Below the pieces are notes generated by a model, which made no database searches, was not told where the DNA came from, and saw only the letters and a program-made list of their open reading frames with translations. The position numbers and the translations under genes are program-made. This document shows positions 1 to 9,800 of a stretch of 25,019 nucleotides of DNA, in pieces. Source of the DNA: a virus; the IMG/VR virus record IMGVR_UViG_3300042898_002218, positions 1 through 25,019 of that record, one strand, 5' to 3'. Every line of letters starts with the position of its first letter. Position 1 is the first letter of the stretch.

Positions 1-300
1 CTTTTTACTGAGTTTGTTGTGTTCTGCAAGCCAAGCATTCATTTGTTCTTGCCAACGTTGCATGGCCATGCTGCGCAGTTCTTCAGGCTTAACTTGTACT
101 GGAGTTTCATACAAGTCCAACAGCACTACATCACCTGGAGGCACAGTGGCCAAGATGTTCAAGAGTTCTGGGCCAGCACGCCACATGCCGCCGTCATGTG
201 CAAAGATCATCTTTGCTTCGTATTTTTCTCGAAGAACACGTTTGGCGGTGGCGTGATCAAATCTTGCTCGTGCATGAGCAATTAAGTTTTCAGTATCCAT
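1..300 (-). CDS. Hypothetical protein, partial (C-terminus beyond left edge)
   Basis: An open frame starts at the ATG whose first base is 300 and runs without a stop to the left edge, giving the first 100 residues. It has charged helices at both ends, with the motifs FAHDGGMW at about residues 33-40, DVVLLDLYETPVQV at about 57-70, and QEQMNAWLAEHNKL at about 84-97. I see no signal peptide or membrane segment. The pattern resembles small hypothetical proteins I associate with aquatic T4-like phages, but I cannot attach a function. It follows the 316-residue gene by 43 bases on the same strand. No purine-rich ribosome-binding site precedes the ATG. Instead a TATAAT lies 5 bases upstream, so it may have its own promoter and a very short or absent leader. 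Confidence 0.85.
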   Translation of the reverse strand, partial: MDTENLIAHARARFDHATAKRVLREKYEAKMIFAHDGGMWRAGPELLNILATVPPGDVVLLDLYETPVQVKPEELRSMAMQRWQEQMNAWLAEHNKLSKK

Positions 301-305
301 ATTGA

Positions 306-334
306 ATTATAACAGAGAGCGCAAGGGTTCGCAA
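306..334 (-). promoter_or_regulatory. Candidate promoter with TATAAT box upstream of the gene at 300
   Basis: On the minus strand a perfect TATAAT occupies 311-306. A TTGCGA (four of six matches to the bacterial -35 consensus) occupies 334-329, with exactly 17 bases between them. Transcription would begin at about the A of the ATG at 300, which implies a leaderless message. The -35 overlaps the inverted repeat at 323-339. The match could be chance in AT-rich intergenic DNA. Confidence 0.4.
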
Positions 335-339
335 CCCTT
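323..339 (-). terminator. Short perfect inverted repeat after the 316-residue gene
   Basis: Seven-base arms AAGGGTT and AACCCTT flank a three-base loop, starting four bases after the stop codon of the 316-residue gene at 344. The position suits a terminator or an mRNA 3' stabilising hairpin. On the minus strand no T run follows. On the plus strand the arm is followed by a short T run, which would suit transcription the other way, but no plus-strand gene ends here. I favour an end-of-transcript or processing hairpin. Confidence 0.4.
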
Positions 340-343
340 TTGG

Positions 344-1294
344 TTAAGCTGTTGTTGCGGCAACTGAAGGGGTTCCCCAACTTGCGCTTAGATATGTTGA
401 GCTAGGTGGATAGTAGGTCACGATGGTACAAGGTGCTGTGCCAGGTGTTGCACCTGAGGCAGCAGTACCTCCAGAAATTGGATCGCCGTCTGATGCTGAC
501 CACAGTGTGGTAATGGTCAAGGCAGTTGATCCTGCATTTTTCTCAAGCGAGTGCTGAATGAAGTTTGCAGTGTAAGGTGCTGTGTCAGCAAATTGTTTGT
601 AAACTATCACAGCAGCGCCGCCAGCAGTTAGGGCATCCCAGCCATTGCCTGTGGTTAATGTAGTTGGTGTACCAGTTCCGCCAATTTTGGTTACACCAGT
701 GTATGATGTGCCAGCTATGGAGTGAGCTGATGCCAGGCCTGAAATCCAGATGTCACCACATAATGTAGTGGCCAAGTCGTTCCATTCTGGATCGCCTGTT
801 TGGCCTGTTGCTGATTTGGCCACGTCAATTTTGACCAAGCCGCCTGCATTGAAAAAATATTGTGCAGCAGCAGATGATGCAAAGGTAACAGTATTGGTAA
901 ATGTAATGGTCCAGGTTGCACCTGATGTGGCTGCTGTTTTAGAATTTGTACCACTCCAACCAGTAAACTGTGAGCCAACGGCCACAGCTTGATATCGATT
1001 ATTATAGGTATTGGTAAGGTCAGTGTTAACCGCTGCTAACACACTAATAAGAGTTCCTGTGGTCGGAGCACTTCTGGCGGTAATTGTGGTTCCTTGATGA
1101 CTGGCCTGCGAGCCAATGGTGTTTACCAAACTGGCCCATTGTGTGGCTGTTATTGTTCCTGCGGCACTAACTGTGCTTACTGCTGTTTGTCCATATGTTG
1201 TGTTCCAGGTGGCGTTAACGTTAGCGCCAGCAGTCGTGCTAACAAAACCGTTGTAATCTGTGGCCTGAATTAAGCCGCCTGATGAATAAGTCAT
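344..1294 (-). CDS. Virion structural protein of unknown role (fibre-like), 316 aa
   Basis: A complete frame of 316 residues, rich in Thr, Ala, Ser and Gly, with almost no Lys or Arg. This composition is typical of phage fibre or adhesin proteins. The N-terminus (SGGLIQATDYNGFV) leads into a region with YGQTAVSTVSAAGTITATQW at about 34-53 and a later AAQYFFNAGGLVKID segment at about 147-161. I recognise this pattern from structural proteins encoded beside tail-fibre genes in aquatic T4-like phages, although no biochemical role is known to me. There is no signal peptide or membrane helix. It starts 12 bases after the stop of the fibre gene, so the two are probably co-transcribed. A weak CGGGA about ten bases upstream may serve as ribosome-binding site. 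It could be a peripheral baseplate, short-fibre or receptor-contact protein. Confidence 0.8.
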   Translation of the reverse strand: MTYSSGGLIQATDYNGFVSTTAGANVNATWNTTYGQTAVSTVSAAGTITATQWASLVNTIGSQASHQGTTITARSAPTTGTLISVLAAVNTDLTNTYNNRYQAVAVGSQFTGWSGTNSKTAATSGATWTITFTNTVTFASSAAAQYFFNAGGLVKIDVAKSATGQTGDPEWNDLATTLCGDIWISGLASAHSIAGTSYTGVTKIGGTGTPTTLTTGNGWDALTAGGAAVIVYKQFADTAPYTANFIQHSLEKNAGSTALTITTLWSASDGDPISGGTAASGATPGTAPCTIVTYYPPSSTYLSASWGTPSVAATTA

Positions 1295-1306
1295 TCTTGT
1301 ATCCCG

Positions 1307-3088
1307 TTATTTTATTGTCACAATAGCTTCAATTGTACCTGGACCAAAGGTGAGTTTGTTATCTAGTGATCGTCCAATTACATTGAAGGCTGTGGCTTCA
1401 CCAGCTTGTGCAGCACGAGCAACACCGTCACCTGCGCTAACCAATCTATCACCTTTGTGTATCACACCAGTTACTTGAACCGGTACACGCCCAGTCATTG
1501 CAACTGGAGGGTGTGTATCGTCTTCGCCCGCACCACCATTCATGGTGTAAGCTGGTCTAGTACTTATCACACCAAACACATTTTCGCTAAGATCTTTTCG
1601 TGCTCGAGTGATTTCCTTGGCGCCACCTAGCTCAACCACAGTACCTGGTTCTAGTAGCTCATCAGCTTCAAAACGTTCTGCAACGTCAGCATACAAAGCA
1701 GTGGTAGCTGTGGCAAACACACGGTTAAAGTAATTGACAGATGACCCAATGTTGCCCACGGCATTTGTGCCAGACTTGTCAATACTAGGCACAGTTAAGC
1801 CTGTAAGAATCGCACCAGAAGTGGTAAACACTGCTACGTTTCCTGTTCCGCCTATAGAAATGTTGGCGTTACCACCCGGTGCACCAATGTTGGCTTCAGT
1901 GGATCCATTGACAATTTTGGTCACGCTAACCGCTGCGCTCAACCCAGTAAGTTGGCTGCCGTTACCAAAGAGATAAGTTCCAGTAACGTTACCAGCTGAA
2001 TCAATGTTACCAGTGGCTGACACCAACCCAGTAGTACGCAAGTTACCAGCTTGTACGTTTCCACTGGCGCTGACTGTTACACCTTGTACCAGGGTAGCTG
2101 CAATCACGTTACCACCAGTGACGTTGCCGGTGGCTGAGACTAATCCGCCTGTTAATACGTTGCCACCAGTGACGTTGCCTGTAACAACAAGTGTGGTGCC
2201 AATTGTGGCAGCATTGGCCACTGCAAATGTTCCGTTGCCGCCTAGTGCTCTAGCAACGTTGTAGATAGTTCCGCCCACATTGGCTTGAATGATCAAGTTG
2301 CCGCCTGAGATGTCTCCGCGGATTTGTGCATCGTTTGAACTTTGTGTTACGCTGAATGCATTGGTAGCACCCACAAACAATCCTGAATTGTTCAACACAC
2401 GCAAAATACCAGTGGTAGAAGTATTGGCATCACTGCGCATGAACTGTGAACTGGTCAAACTATTGAGATAGCTGGCATTGTTTGCTGTACCAGCAAAAAT
2501 TGGGCTGTTGGTAGCTGTTAATGTAATGCCAGGATAAACTGTGGGGAATGTTGCTTGCAAGCTGGCTTGAGGAACAAAACTTGATGTATCATACACAATA
2601 CCCACACGGTTGTTGTTTACATACAAACTGGTAATGTATTTTGTACCACCAACTGAGTCTGTGATGGTTTCAGGAATTGCGCCTGATGTTCCTTGGCTGG
2701 CGCTGTATGCCGGGCCAACCACAATAAATGCAGCGCCAGTCCAAACTTTCAACTGCTGGTTAGTGGTATCGTACCACAAGTCACCAGTTACGTTTGATGC
2801 AGGAGCACTAGAGCTTGCAGTGGCAGCACTGATTGTTTTAAAAACAGAACCGTTGTAAACTTTCAGCAAGTTGTTGGTTTTGTCCCACCACAACTGTCCG
2901 GTTAACGGAGCACTGGGCGCCGAAGTGTTAGATCCATTTTCCAATAATCGAACAAAGTTATTGTCCAAAAATTGACCGTATCCAGCGTAGTTTTTGCCCA
3001 CTAATGTCATTGAGCTTGCGGTGTTTGTTGCACCATCGCTAATAGTTGCAAAAACTGTGCCGTCTGTTAGTGTAATTGTATATGCCAT
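1307..3088 (-). CDS. Tail-fibre-like protein with C-terminal chaperone/cap-like domain, 593 aa
   Basis: A complete frame of 593 residues. The N-terminus (about 1-60) carries DGTVFATISDG and LVGKNYAGYGQFLDNNFVRL, a pattern I recognise from fibre proteins of aquatic T4-like phages. Two tandem GxLWxDxTNxxLKVxxG units begin near residues 64 and 102. The middle is low-complexity and Asn/Gly/Thr-rich, with repeated GNVTGGNV steps at about 304-370 that suggest a repetitive fibrous shaft. The C-terminal domain (about 466-593) begins YADVAERFEADE and contains EPGTVVELGG, NVFGVIST, PVAMTGRVPVQVTG and GDRLVSAG. That pattern is shared by many phage fibre and bacterial surface proteins. A perfect TATAAATA lies 26 bases upstream and an AGG about 8 bases upstream of the ATG. 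The likely role is host-surface binding or fibre assembly. Whether it is a long or short fibre cannot be decided. Confidence 0.85.
   Translation of the reverse strand: MAYTITLTDGTVFATISDGATNTASSMTLVGKNYAGYGQFLDNNFVRLLENGSNTSAPSAPLTGQLWWDKTNNLLKVYNGSVFKTISAATASSSAPASNVTGDLWYDTTNQQLKVWTGAAFIVVGPAYSASQGTSGAIPETITDSVGGTKYITSLYVNNNRVGIVYDTSSFVPQASLQATFPTVYPGITLTATNSPIFAGTANNASYLNSLTSSQFMRSDANTSTTGILRVLNNSGLFVGATNAFSVTQSSNDAQIRGDISGGNLIIQANVGGTIYNVARALGGNGTFAVANAATIGTTLVVTGNVTGGNVLTGGLVSATGNVTGGNVIAATLVQGVTVSASGNVQAGNLRTTGLVSATGNIDSAGNVTGTYLFGNGSQLTGLSAAVSVTKIVNGSTEANIGAPGGNANISIGGTGNVAVFTTSGAILTGLTVPSIDKSGTNAVGNIGSSVNYFNRVFATATTALYADVAERFEADELLEPGTVVELGGAKEITRARKDLSENVFGVISTRPAYTMNGGAGEDDTHPPVAMTGRVPVQVTGVIHKGDRLVSAGDGVARAAQAGEATAFNVIGRSLDNKLTFGPGTIEAIVTIK
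1980..2180 (-). repeat. Repeated GNVTGGNV-type units in fibre gene
   Basis: Within the fibre gene, residues about 304-370 repeat a glycine-asparagine-valine step. The two closest units start at 2179 and 2128, 51 bases (17 residues) apart. They share 22 of 23 bases, so the duplication is visible in the DNA as well as the protein. More diverged units (SASGNVQAGN, SATGNIDSAGNVTG) follow. This is a fibre-shaft repeat that could expand or contract by recombination. Confidence 0.75.
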
Positions 3089-3113
3089 GTCAGTTACCTG
3101 TTCCTAGTTCGAA

Positions 3114-3121
3114 TATTTATA
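3114..3121 (-). promoter_or_regulatory. T4-type late promoter box, perfect TATAAATA
   Basis: TATAAATA on the minus strand is an exact match to the T4 late-promoter -10 element read by the gp55 sigma factor. It ends 25 bases before the ATG of the fibre gene at 3088, leaving room for a leader with its own ribosome-binding site. It overlaps the TAA stop of the upstream 201-residue gene, which supplies part of the box. Confidence 0.65.
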
Positions 3122-3722
3122 CAGCGTTTATGTTGCTCAGCGTCTGTATCCGCAGTGTGTAGTCAATCTGAATTTGACGGTTCAAGCTCTTTTGCACAGG
3201 GTGAAAAATCACATGTGTAATCAATCTTAGATCGTCAGCAGATCCATTCCAGGATTTGAGTCCCAGTTCGTCAAAAACAAATTCACCATTGAAATTGGTA
3301 GAATTATCAAAAGCCTGTTGTTCTGGTGGTTCGCCGTAGTCCAGCAAACAAGTTACCAAGATATCTGTGTACACTGTGCCCGATGTGTGTAGCACTGTCA
3401 TTTTGTTATTGGTTGGGTCAGTGTCTGCTGCATCATTATCGTCCACAACCTTGGCGTATGTTTCGTTATAAAGATCAGCGTTTTGTCCTGTGGTATTTGG
3501 GGGCAAGTAAGTGATCACGCCTGTGGGGTCTACTGAACTGCCGCCATTGCCAAATGCCATTTCGTATATTCTACCCAGTCCTCTATTGCTCAGTGTTTGG
3601 GCCATGGCAATGGATATATTTTCGTAGTGAATTGCGTTCTTTTTATCTAGTAAAATTTCACCTGAAACTGGGTCATGTATTTTTACAAATCCTTCAATTT
3701 TGCACAGTCCTGGTACTATCAT
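3117..3722 (-). CDS. Conserved-looking virion-associated protein, 201 aa
   Basis: A complete frame of 201 residues. Landmarks are a beta-rich N-terminus with VKIHDPVSGEILLDKKNAIH at about 13-32, EMAFGNGGSSVDPTG at about 54-68, LPPNTTGQNADLYNETYAKV at about 73-92, LLDYGEPPEQQAFDNST at about 126-142, and FVFDELGLKSW followed by HVIFHPVQKSLNRQIQIDY near the end. I recognise this pattern as a recurrent structural-type protein near baseplate and fibre genes of aquatic T4-like phages, with no assigned function known to me. There is no membrane segment. The start overlaps the stop of the 49-residue gene (ATGA), and a GGAGGG lies six bases upstream inside that gene, so translation is probably coupled. 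A role as baseplate-fibre adaptor is inference from position. Confidence 0.85.
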   Translation of the reverse strand: MIVPGLCKIEGFVKIHDPVSGEILLDKKNAIHYENISIAMAQTLSNRGLGRIYEMAFGNGGSSVDPTGVITYLPPNTTGQNADLYNETYAKVVDDNDAADTDPTNNKMTVLHTSGTVYTDILVTCLLDYGEPPEQQAFDNSTNFNGEFVFDELGLKSWNGSADDLRLITHVIFHPVQKSLNRQIQIDYTLRIQTLSNINAV

Positions 3723-3868
3723 GCTCTTCCCTCCACATAAGTTTTTTGGGTTTTTGGATCAAAAATCCTCATGTGAGCCTGCACAGAAATAGTGCCTTGC
3801 TCATTTGGGCGGCGCTGCTGATCAGCGGGTTTGGGATTCTGAGGTTTATTAACTTCGGTATTTGACAT
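3719..3868 (-). CDS. Small protein of 49 aa, possibly related to its neighbour's N-terminus
   Basis: A short frame from the ATG at 3868 to a TGA at 3719-3721. It encodes a Pro/Gln/Asn-rich, charged first half (KPQNPKPADQQRRPNEQG at about 8-25) and a beta-like C-terminal stretch, VQAHMRIFDPKTQKTYVEGR, ending in Ala. It fills the 156-base gap between the giant gene and the 201-residue gene. It overlaps the latter by four bases (ATGA) and begins 10 bases after the giant gene's stop. Its C-terminal half resembles residues about 8-30 of the next protein (VKIHDPVSGEILLDKKNA). GGAGG lies 14 bases upstream of the ATG and a GATAAATA lies in between. It is probably real because it closes the gap exactly and has coupled overlaps. 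Its function is unknown. Confidence 0.65.
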   Translation of the reverse strand: MSNTEVNKPQNPKPADQQRRPNEQGTISVQAHMRIFDPKTQKTYVEGRA

Positions 3869-3875
3869 GGTCTAT

Positions 3876-3883
3876 TATTTATC
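3876..3883 (-). promoter_or_regulatory. Late-promoter-like GATAAATA before the 49-aa gene
   Basis: GATAAATA differs by one base from the T4 late box TATAAATA and lies 7 bases before the ATG at 3868. It contains the TAA stop of the giant gene at 3879-3881. If used, transcription would start within about two bases of the ATG, giving an almost leaderless message. It may therefore serve mainly the downstream genes. Confidence 0.4.
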
Positions 3884-6800
3884 CTCCGTTCCGCCCGGTC
3901 AAGAACCTTGCCTGCGGTGTGTCAGTTTCTTGCAGGGCCAAGCCGTCATTGACTTTGACTCCAGTTCCGTACCAGCCCAATCCACGGCGTTGCAATATGG
4001 TTATTTCCACGCCTGGTGGGGGTGCTAACATAGGATCAATTGGGTTTGAGTCAGTAATAAACTCAATGGCCAACGGCTCAAAATCAGTTACAATCCAACG
4101 ATATTGATCAGGCTCAATTGGTACAGAACTATCGCTGTAGTTATACTGACGAACACCGCCAACGTATACTTCTATTGTTTCTGTGTAAATGCTGCTGGAA
4201 TCACCAAAGTCACTAATGTCAATGCTTGGGGCATAGAATATTGTTGTTGACCCATCACCAACACTGGTATCACTTACCACATAGTTTTGATACTGTTCAG
4301 CTAGTAAGTTGCCTCGACTCATGTCATACACGTATGCACCAGTTTCGTGGTCAGCTGCACCTGTTCCTGCTGTGCCTCGACGCAGACCTGTCAAGGTATT
4401 TGTGCCTACATTGCGTTCTCTGTACATGATTCGCTCACCGTCAATGGTAATTATACCAAAAATACCTTCTGGCAAATTGGGTTCGGCACAGGCGTTTGCA
4501 TCAGCCACATGAATTGTGTTGCCAGCAGCCAACAAAGGTTGTGTTAGCGTAGTTGTGGTTGCTGGTGTAATTCTGTAAGTTCCTTGAACTCCACGCATGT
4601 CTTGGAATATTCGGAATGCACATGCTTCTGGTACTAGACTTTCAGTAAATTCTGTAACAGCTAAAATTTGAGCTGTGCCAATTGCACCGCTGGCCAAAAT
4701 TATGTAGTCGTCTACCACAGTGTAATCTTGACCTTCAAACAAACGGTAACCATCTAATGTTACCCATAGTCTGCCTGCTTCAATGCCTGGACGATCTAGA
4801 TAAAAATCATTTTTGCTGATAGCAGTACCTGCGCTGTAATCAAACGATCCTGGCAATCCGCTGACTGATCCTGCATCAAAGTCAGTACTGTCGTAGGGTT
4901 CTGCAACAGTAATACCTTCAATGACTGGTCCCACAAACACCAGTGTAGCAATGCTTTGCTGAGTGGTGTCATTAAATGTGGTTACCGATACTATGTTATC
5001 CAAAGGTGGTACTGAATTAAATTGCAATAGCGATCCAGCCAGGGTGTAATCTGCCAGTGTGCTTACTGAAATCAAAATTACATCGCCAGCTGCTGGCGCA
5101 GTGTTAAACACCACTTGTCTTCCCGGAGTGTTAGATCCGTCCCAGTTGGTCACAGAATAGTCACCAGCTGTTGCACCAAAACTTTGTACTTGCAATTCAC
5201 TGTTTTTGTATACTTGTATGTCTGTTATGGCGTTAATTGTTGATTGTAGAAAGCTAGATCCCAATCTTTGTGGCAGTCCAAAACTGGTTGAGCTGTCGTC
5301 GCCCTGCCATTCAATTCCAGCTGGGGGAGTCAAGCGCAACCCGTTGACTGTTACAATCATGTTGGCAGGATTTGTTCCTTCAACAGAATTCTCTAATGTA
5401 AATCCGCCAGTGCTGATCACTGTTGCATCAACCACCTGATACTGAACCTGTGGAGTAGACCATGAGTATTGTGTTGGTGTTTGAATTCCAAATGCCACTA
5501 ATGCAATGCCGTCAGCATCGCCAGGCGTGCTGGCCAAAGTAACTTTGGTCAACAATGTAGGAACATACACTTCCCAATAAGTTGTGTCAGTTATATCAGT
5601 ACCTTCTGGTACTGCTTGTATTGATCTGTAGTAAACACTGGTATTAATAACCACCATGTTGATTGGATAACTTTGCAAAATGTTCCAGGCATCTGCATCG
5701 TAGTATGGTTCCCAAGCCGGAACAGCAGCCGATTCGCCGTTGACAAAAATAGCCACAGTATAGATTTCTGCATCGTCAACTGGAATAATTACTGAATTTC
5801 CAATTTCTGCACCAGTATAGTTGTCTCGATACAACTGGTTGCCGCCACCCAATTCATATACTGAAATGTTCACAACATCATTGGTGGAAAATCCCTCGCT
5901 AGGAATAATTTCTACAGTTTCGTCGCCCCAATTGATGTAGTAATCTACATCTAATGTCATGGTACGCCCTGACGTTTGATTGCTAACCAGCACTTGTACT
6001 GGATGATCTACCACTCCGCTCCAGCCCAAAATATAAGATGTTGCTGGGTTGTACACATAGTTGATAACACCAATTTGGAATCCATGGCCGTCCATTTGCC
6101 AGTCAGATCCTGGTCGAGTATACACTCTTATGTCCAATGTATCAAACTCTGATCCGTTAACCAATTCTTCTGGCGCATGTCCTTCGTAAGGTCCAATAAA
6201 TTCGCCGCCGTCTACATTGACATCTGTGTTGCGTAGTCCTAATTCAATGTCTGTAAATTCACTTTCGTATTGAGCGTCAACAATTTCTGTGCCTAAGAAA
6301 TAATCACCCCATACCTGGACTCCAGGGTAATCAACCCCATCAATCAACAAAGGCAATTCAAGCCCTGGTGAATTAATGCCAGACACATAGTAGCCCATGG
6401 TACGGTCTACGCCACTTAGTGTGCCTGGGTCAACTTCAACCCAATTTTCAAGATCAAATGTAGGTCCAACCACAGCTGAACTTCCGTCACTGCTGTCAGC
6501 ACTCCACACACGATCATCATAACGTACCAAAGTTCCGTTGAGGTAAATTCCAGTAGAACTCCATGTTTGCACCGATGTTTGATATTGATAGCGATCGTAC
6601 TTGATTACTGTTTTAAATGCTCTCACTGTGGTAAGAGGTATGTTGCTATTGGTATCAATTTCCCATTGATCAAAATTTACCGCAGGATTGACGTTGTAAA
6701 CTTGTGCATCAAAGTCAGCCGAGTTTCTGTTGATCATGTTGGCGTAGGCTTGAGCGCCTGTACCGTTACCACCTGAAAACACTATGGTTGGAGTTGCTTG

Positions 6801-9800
6801 GTATCCGCTGCCAGGATTGGTTACGTTGATTGCTACTACTTGTCCTGCTGAATTAATTAAAGCAGTGGCTTCTGCAGGTGTCACAGCATCTCCTACTATG
6901 GTAACCTGCGGTGTAGTAGTGTATCCAGTTCCGTTGAACGTAACAACAATTGTTTCCACGCTCAACAGATAATTCTCGTACCATTGACTGTACGGCCATT
7001 CTGTCCAAATTTGATCAGTTGGTTCAGTGTCACTTAGTGTGTTACTAATTTGTGCTGTGCCGTGTGCGTACGGCAACAAGATAGGACTTGTATATTGTGG
7101 CACCGGCAATGTGGTGTTGTAAAACGCTGGTACGTCAAAGTCTGTTAAATCTCCTTGGTACAAGTCGTCGCCAAAGTACGTGAGATTGAACTCGCGCACT
7201 TGCACATGGTATGGTTTTACTTCTTGGAGGTAGTCAATCACAAATTCTTGATTGTCGCGGCTGTAATTTTGGAATGGCAACAATTCTCGAATTCTGTGAT
7301 CAACGTCAATCAATGATGTTTTGACCAGCCATTCAGGAGCAGCAAACTCGCTGAGTATAAAGTCAAACATCAAAGTCAAACTGCGATTTCGTTCAATTGC
7401 CAAATCATCCACAAACAATTCTTCATTGATAGCTTGGATAATTTTTCTTGTTTCAATTACAGGTTCTTGGTCAAAGTACTGTGCATCGAACACTTCAACG
7501 TCAAATCCAAATCTTCCAAGAGCATAATCATAGATTTCTGCAGAAATTGCGATAGTTCCATCTTCAAGTCCAACACGCTCAAATCCAAGATCAGTTTTTA
7601 AATAAATTTCAAATTTGCCTTGTGCATTTGCAGTTACTTTTACGCTGGCTCCTGTGGTTACAGATATTGTTGCCAAGCTAGAATAAGTTGGAACTTCTGC
7701 CACAGGTTTGATACTGGAATTGTATCCAGGGCGATACCAGTCAATGTAGCTCCAGTAATCTGTTGTGCGATAATTTTGAACTCGACTCAATACCAATTCT
7801 GGATCACCAGTGTTTGGATTTTCTGCTACAGTGTAAATTGTCCAAAGACCTCGATTGTCACTGTCGCTAACCACAAGATATTTGTAACCAATAGCATCGC
7901 CGCCAGGTGCTTCAAAATTATAAGTTAAAATTTCTAAGTTAGGTATCCGCTTGTTCCAGTTGATTACTGTTGCTCCATTAACTATTTGTGTAGATGGCAG
8001 TTCAGGTTCAGCACTGTTTAACAAAGCAAAACTACGGCTTTCACTTATTGTGTACTGTTTTAATACAGTATTGGCTCGAACAATGTAATTTTTTAGTGCC
8101 GCAAATCTATCAACAAACATTGACTGTCGAGGACGGAATTGTACTCCGTAGCGTTCAGCTGGTCCCAGATTAATGTCTGGTACTATGTTACCTGCTGTGT
8201 CAACTCCGCAGAACGAATCTTGTAGTTTTCTATAGAGATTGCCACTCAAGAAGCCATCAGCACGCCCTTGCGCTATCAGTTCATATTCCACGTGAACATT
8301 GGCATTGGTTAGTTCTCTATCAAATTCAACGTGGAGTATGGTATCTTCAGCTTCAATTAATGTTTCACAATTGTACAATGCAACTGTGCTGGAATTAATT
8401 GGTGCTAGATATGCAATGCCAGTTGATCGAGGATTTTCGATGTACTGAGAAATAGTTGCTGCACTAAGAGTTTTATTTTTCTGTGTGGCCACATCAGTAA
8501 TGCCGCGCACCCAGAAAAAGTATTGAGTGGTAAAGTTGCCATCTCGACTTAACACAGTATTGATAGTGTAACTGGATATGCTGTAAGGTGTTCCAGGACC
8601 AGCATAGTTGGCAGGAGGAACAGAACTCACAATCCATTGGTACACATCAATTGAGCTGCCAGGGAACACTTGTCCCCAACGTCGGCTGGCGTAAACAATA
8701 TCGTCTTGGTTGGGATCAATAAATCTTACTGTACTGATATCCCACCAAATTTCTCCCACATGTTCTGCGCCCCAAGTGGTGCCGCGCACGCCAACTGGTC
8801 CTACATTGTAACTGCCAGGATCAACTGCGCCAATATAATCAATGTTTTGACGAGCAGCACCAAGTATCTTACCTTGCAATGGATTAAAGAAGTCTAAAAA
8901 TTCTGTTGTGGCTGATGATATTCTGTCATACAAGAAAACACTGTTTAACAGACGCACATCAACAACTGGTTGTTCGACCCTGATTGGAGCCCAAGCTGGT
9001 GATCGTGTGGCATTTTGCCACACATGAGCTTGGCCGTAATTGCTACTGCTACTGTCACCAAAATCTGTACCAGGTGCGCCCATCCAGAGCACTCCGGATG
9101 TGTAGTCAACTGAAACTCCCAACTGATCCAAATAATCAATTGAAGTTATAGCAATCTGATTACCAAAAATAAACTTGCTTGGATTGGTTATGCTACTGTT
9201 GGCACTGTTCAACAAATCATATGTGTAAACAGCACCACTTTGATCTATAGTGGTAAAGAATGATGTTGCGCCTGCATCAAACAACTCTACGTAGTCATCA
9301 AATATTGTGATCAAGTACATAGTGCCACGAGGAGCACCCACTACTAGAGTGGTTGCAGTATCATCAACGCTGATGCTGGTGCCAAACCCAGCAAATTTTA
9401 CAGGGTACGGGCTTTGAATTGTTTGTGTCCATTCAAATGTGTTAAACCCAAGACTGTCAAATGCTGCTCCTATGCTGCCCGGAGCTACTTGTAATTTGTT
9501 TCCAGCAGGTGCGGCGTCAAAATTTGTCACGCTGAGTGTGAGCAGGCCACTGGTCACTGTGGCTGTTACATTGGGCACAACAGTGTTGATAGCTGCCGCA
9601 AGTCCAGTCACGGTATTATTGGGTGCTGTTGGTACCGCTACATCCATGTTGTTCACTCGCAAAGTATTGCCAGCTGTAAGGGTAGGGTTAGCATTGAGCG
9701 CAGTAATTACACCATACACTCTGCTTTGATTTAGACTGCGTTCAACCACACCGCCTTTGTAAATCTGGATGCTGCTTTGCGGTTCGCCAACGTATAGACT

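Noticed and set aside
323-339. Strong intrinsic terminator for plus-strand transcription
   Set aside because: The arm is followed by a short T run on the plus strand, but no plausible plus-strand gene ends there and the stem is only seven pairs.
1980-2180. Tandem repeats as a CRISPR array or diversity-generating template
   Set aside because: The repeats are in frame within a fibre gene and encode GNVTGG steps. There are no uniform spacers, no reverse transcriptase and no adenine-biased variable/template pair in the window.
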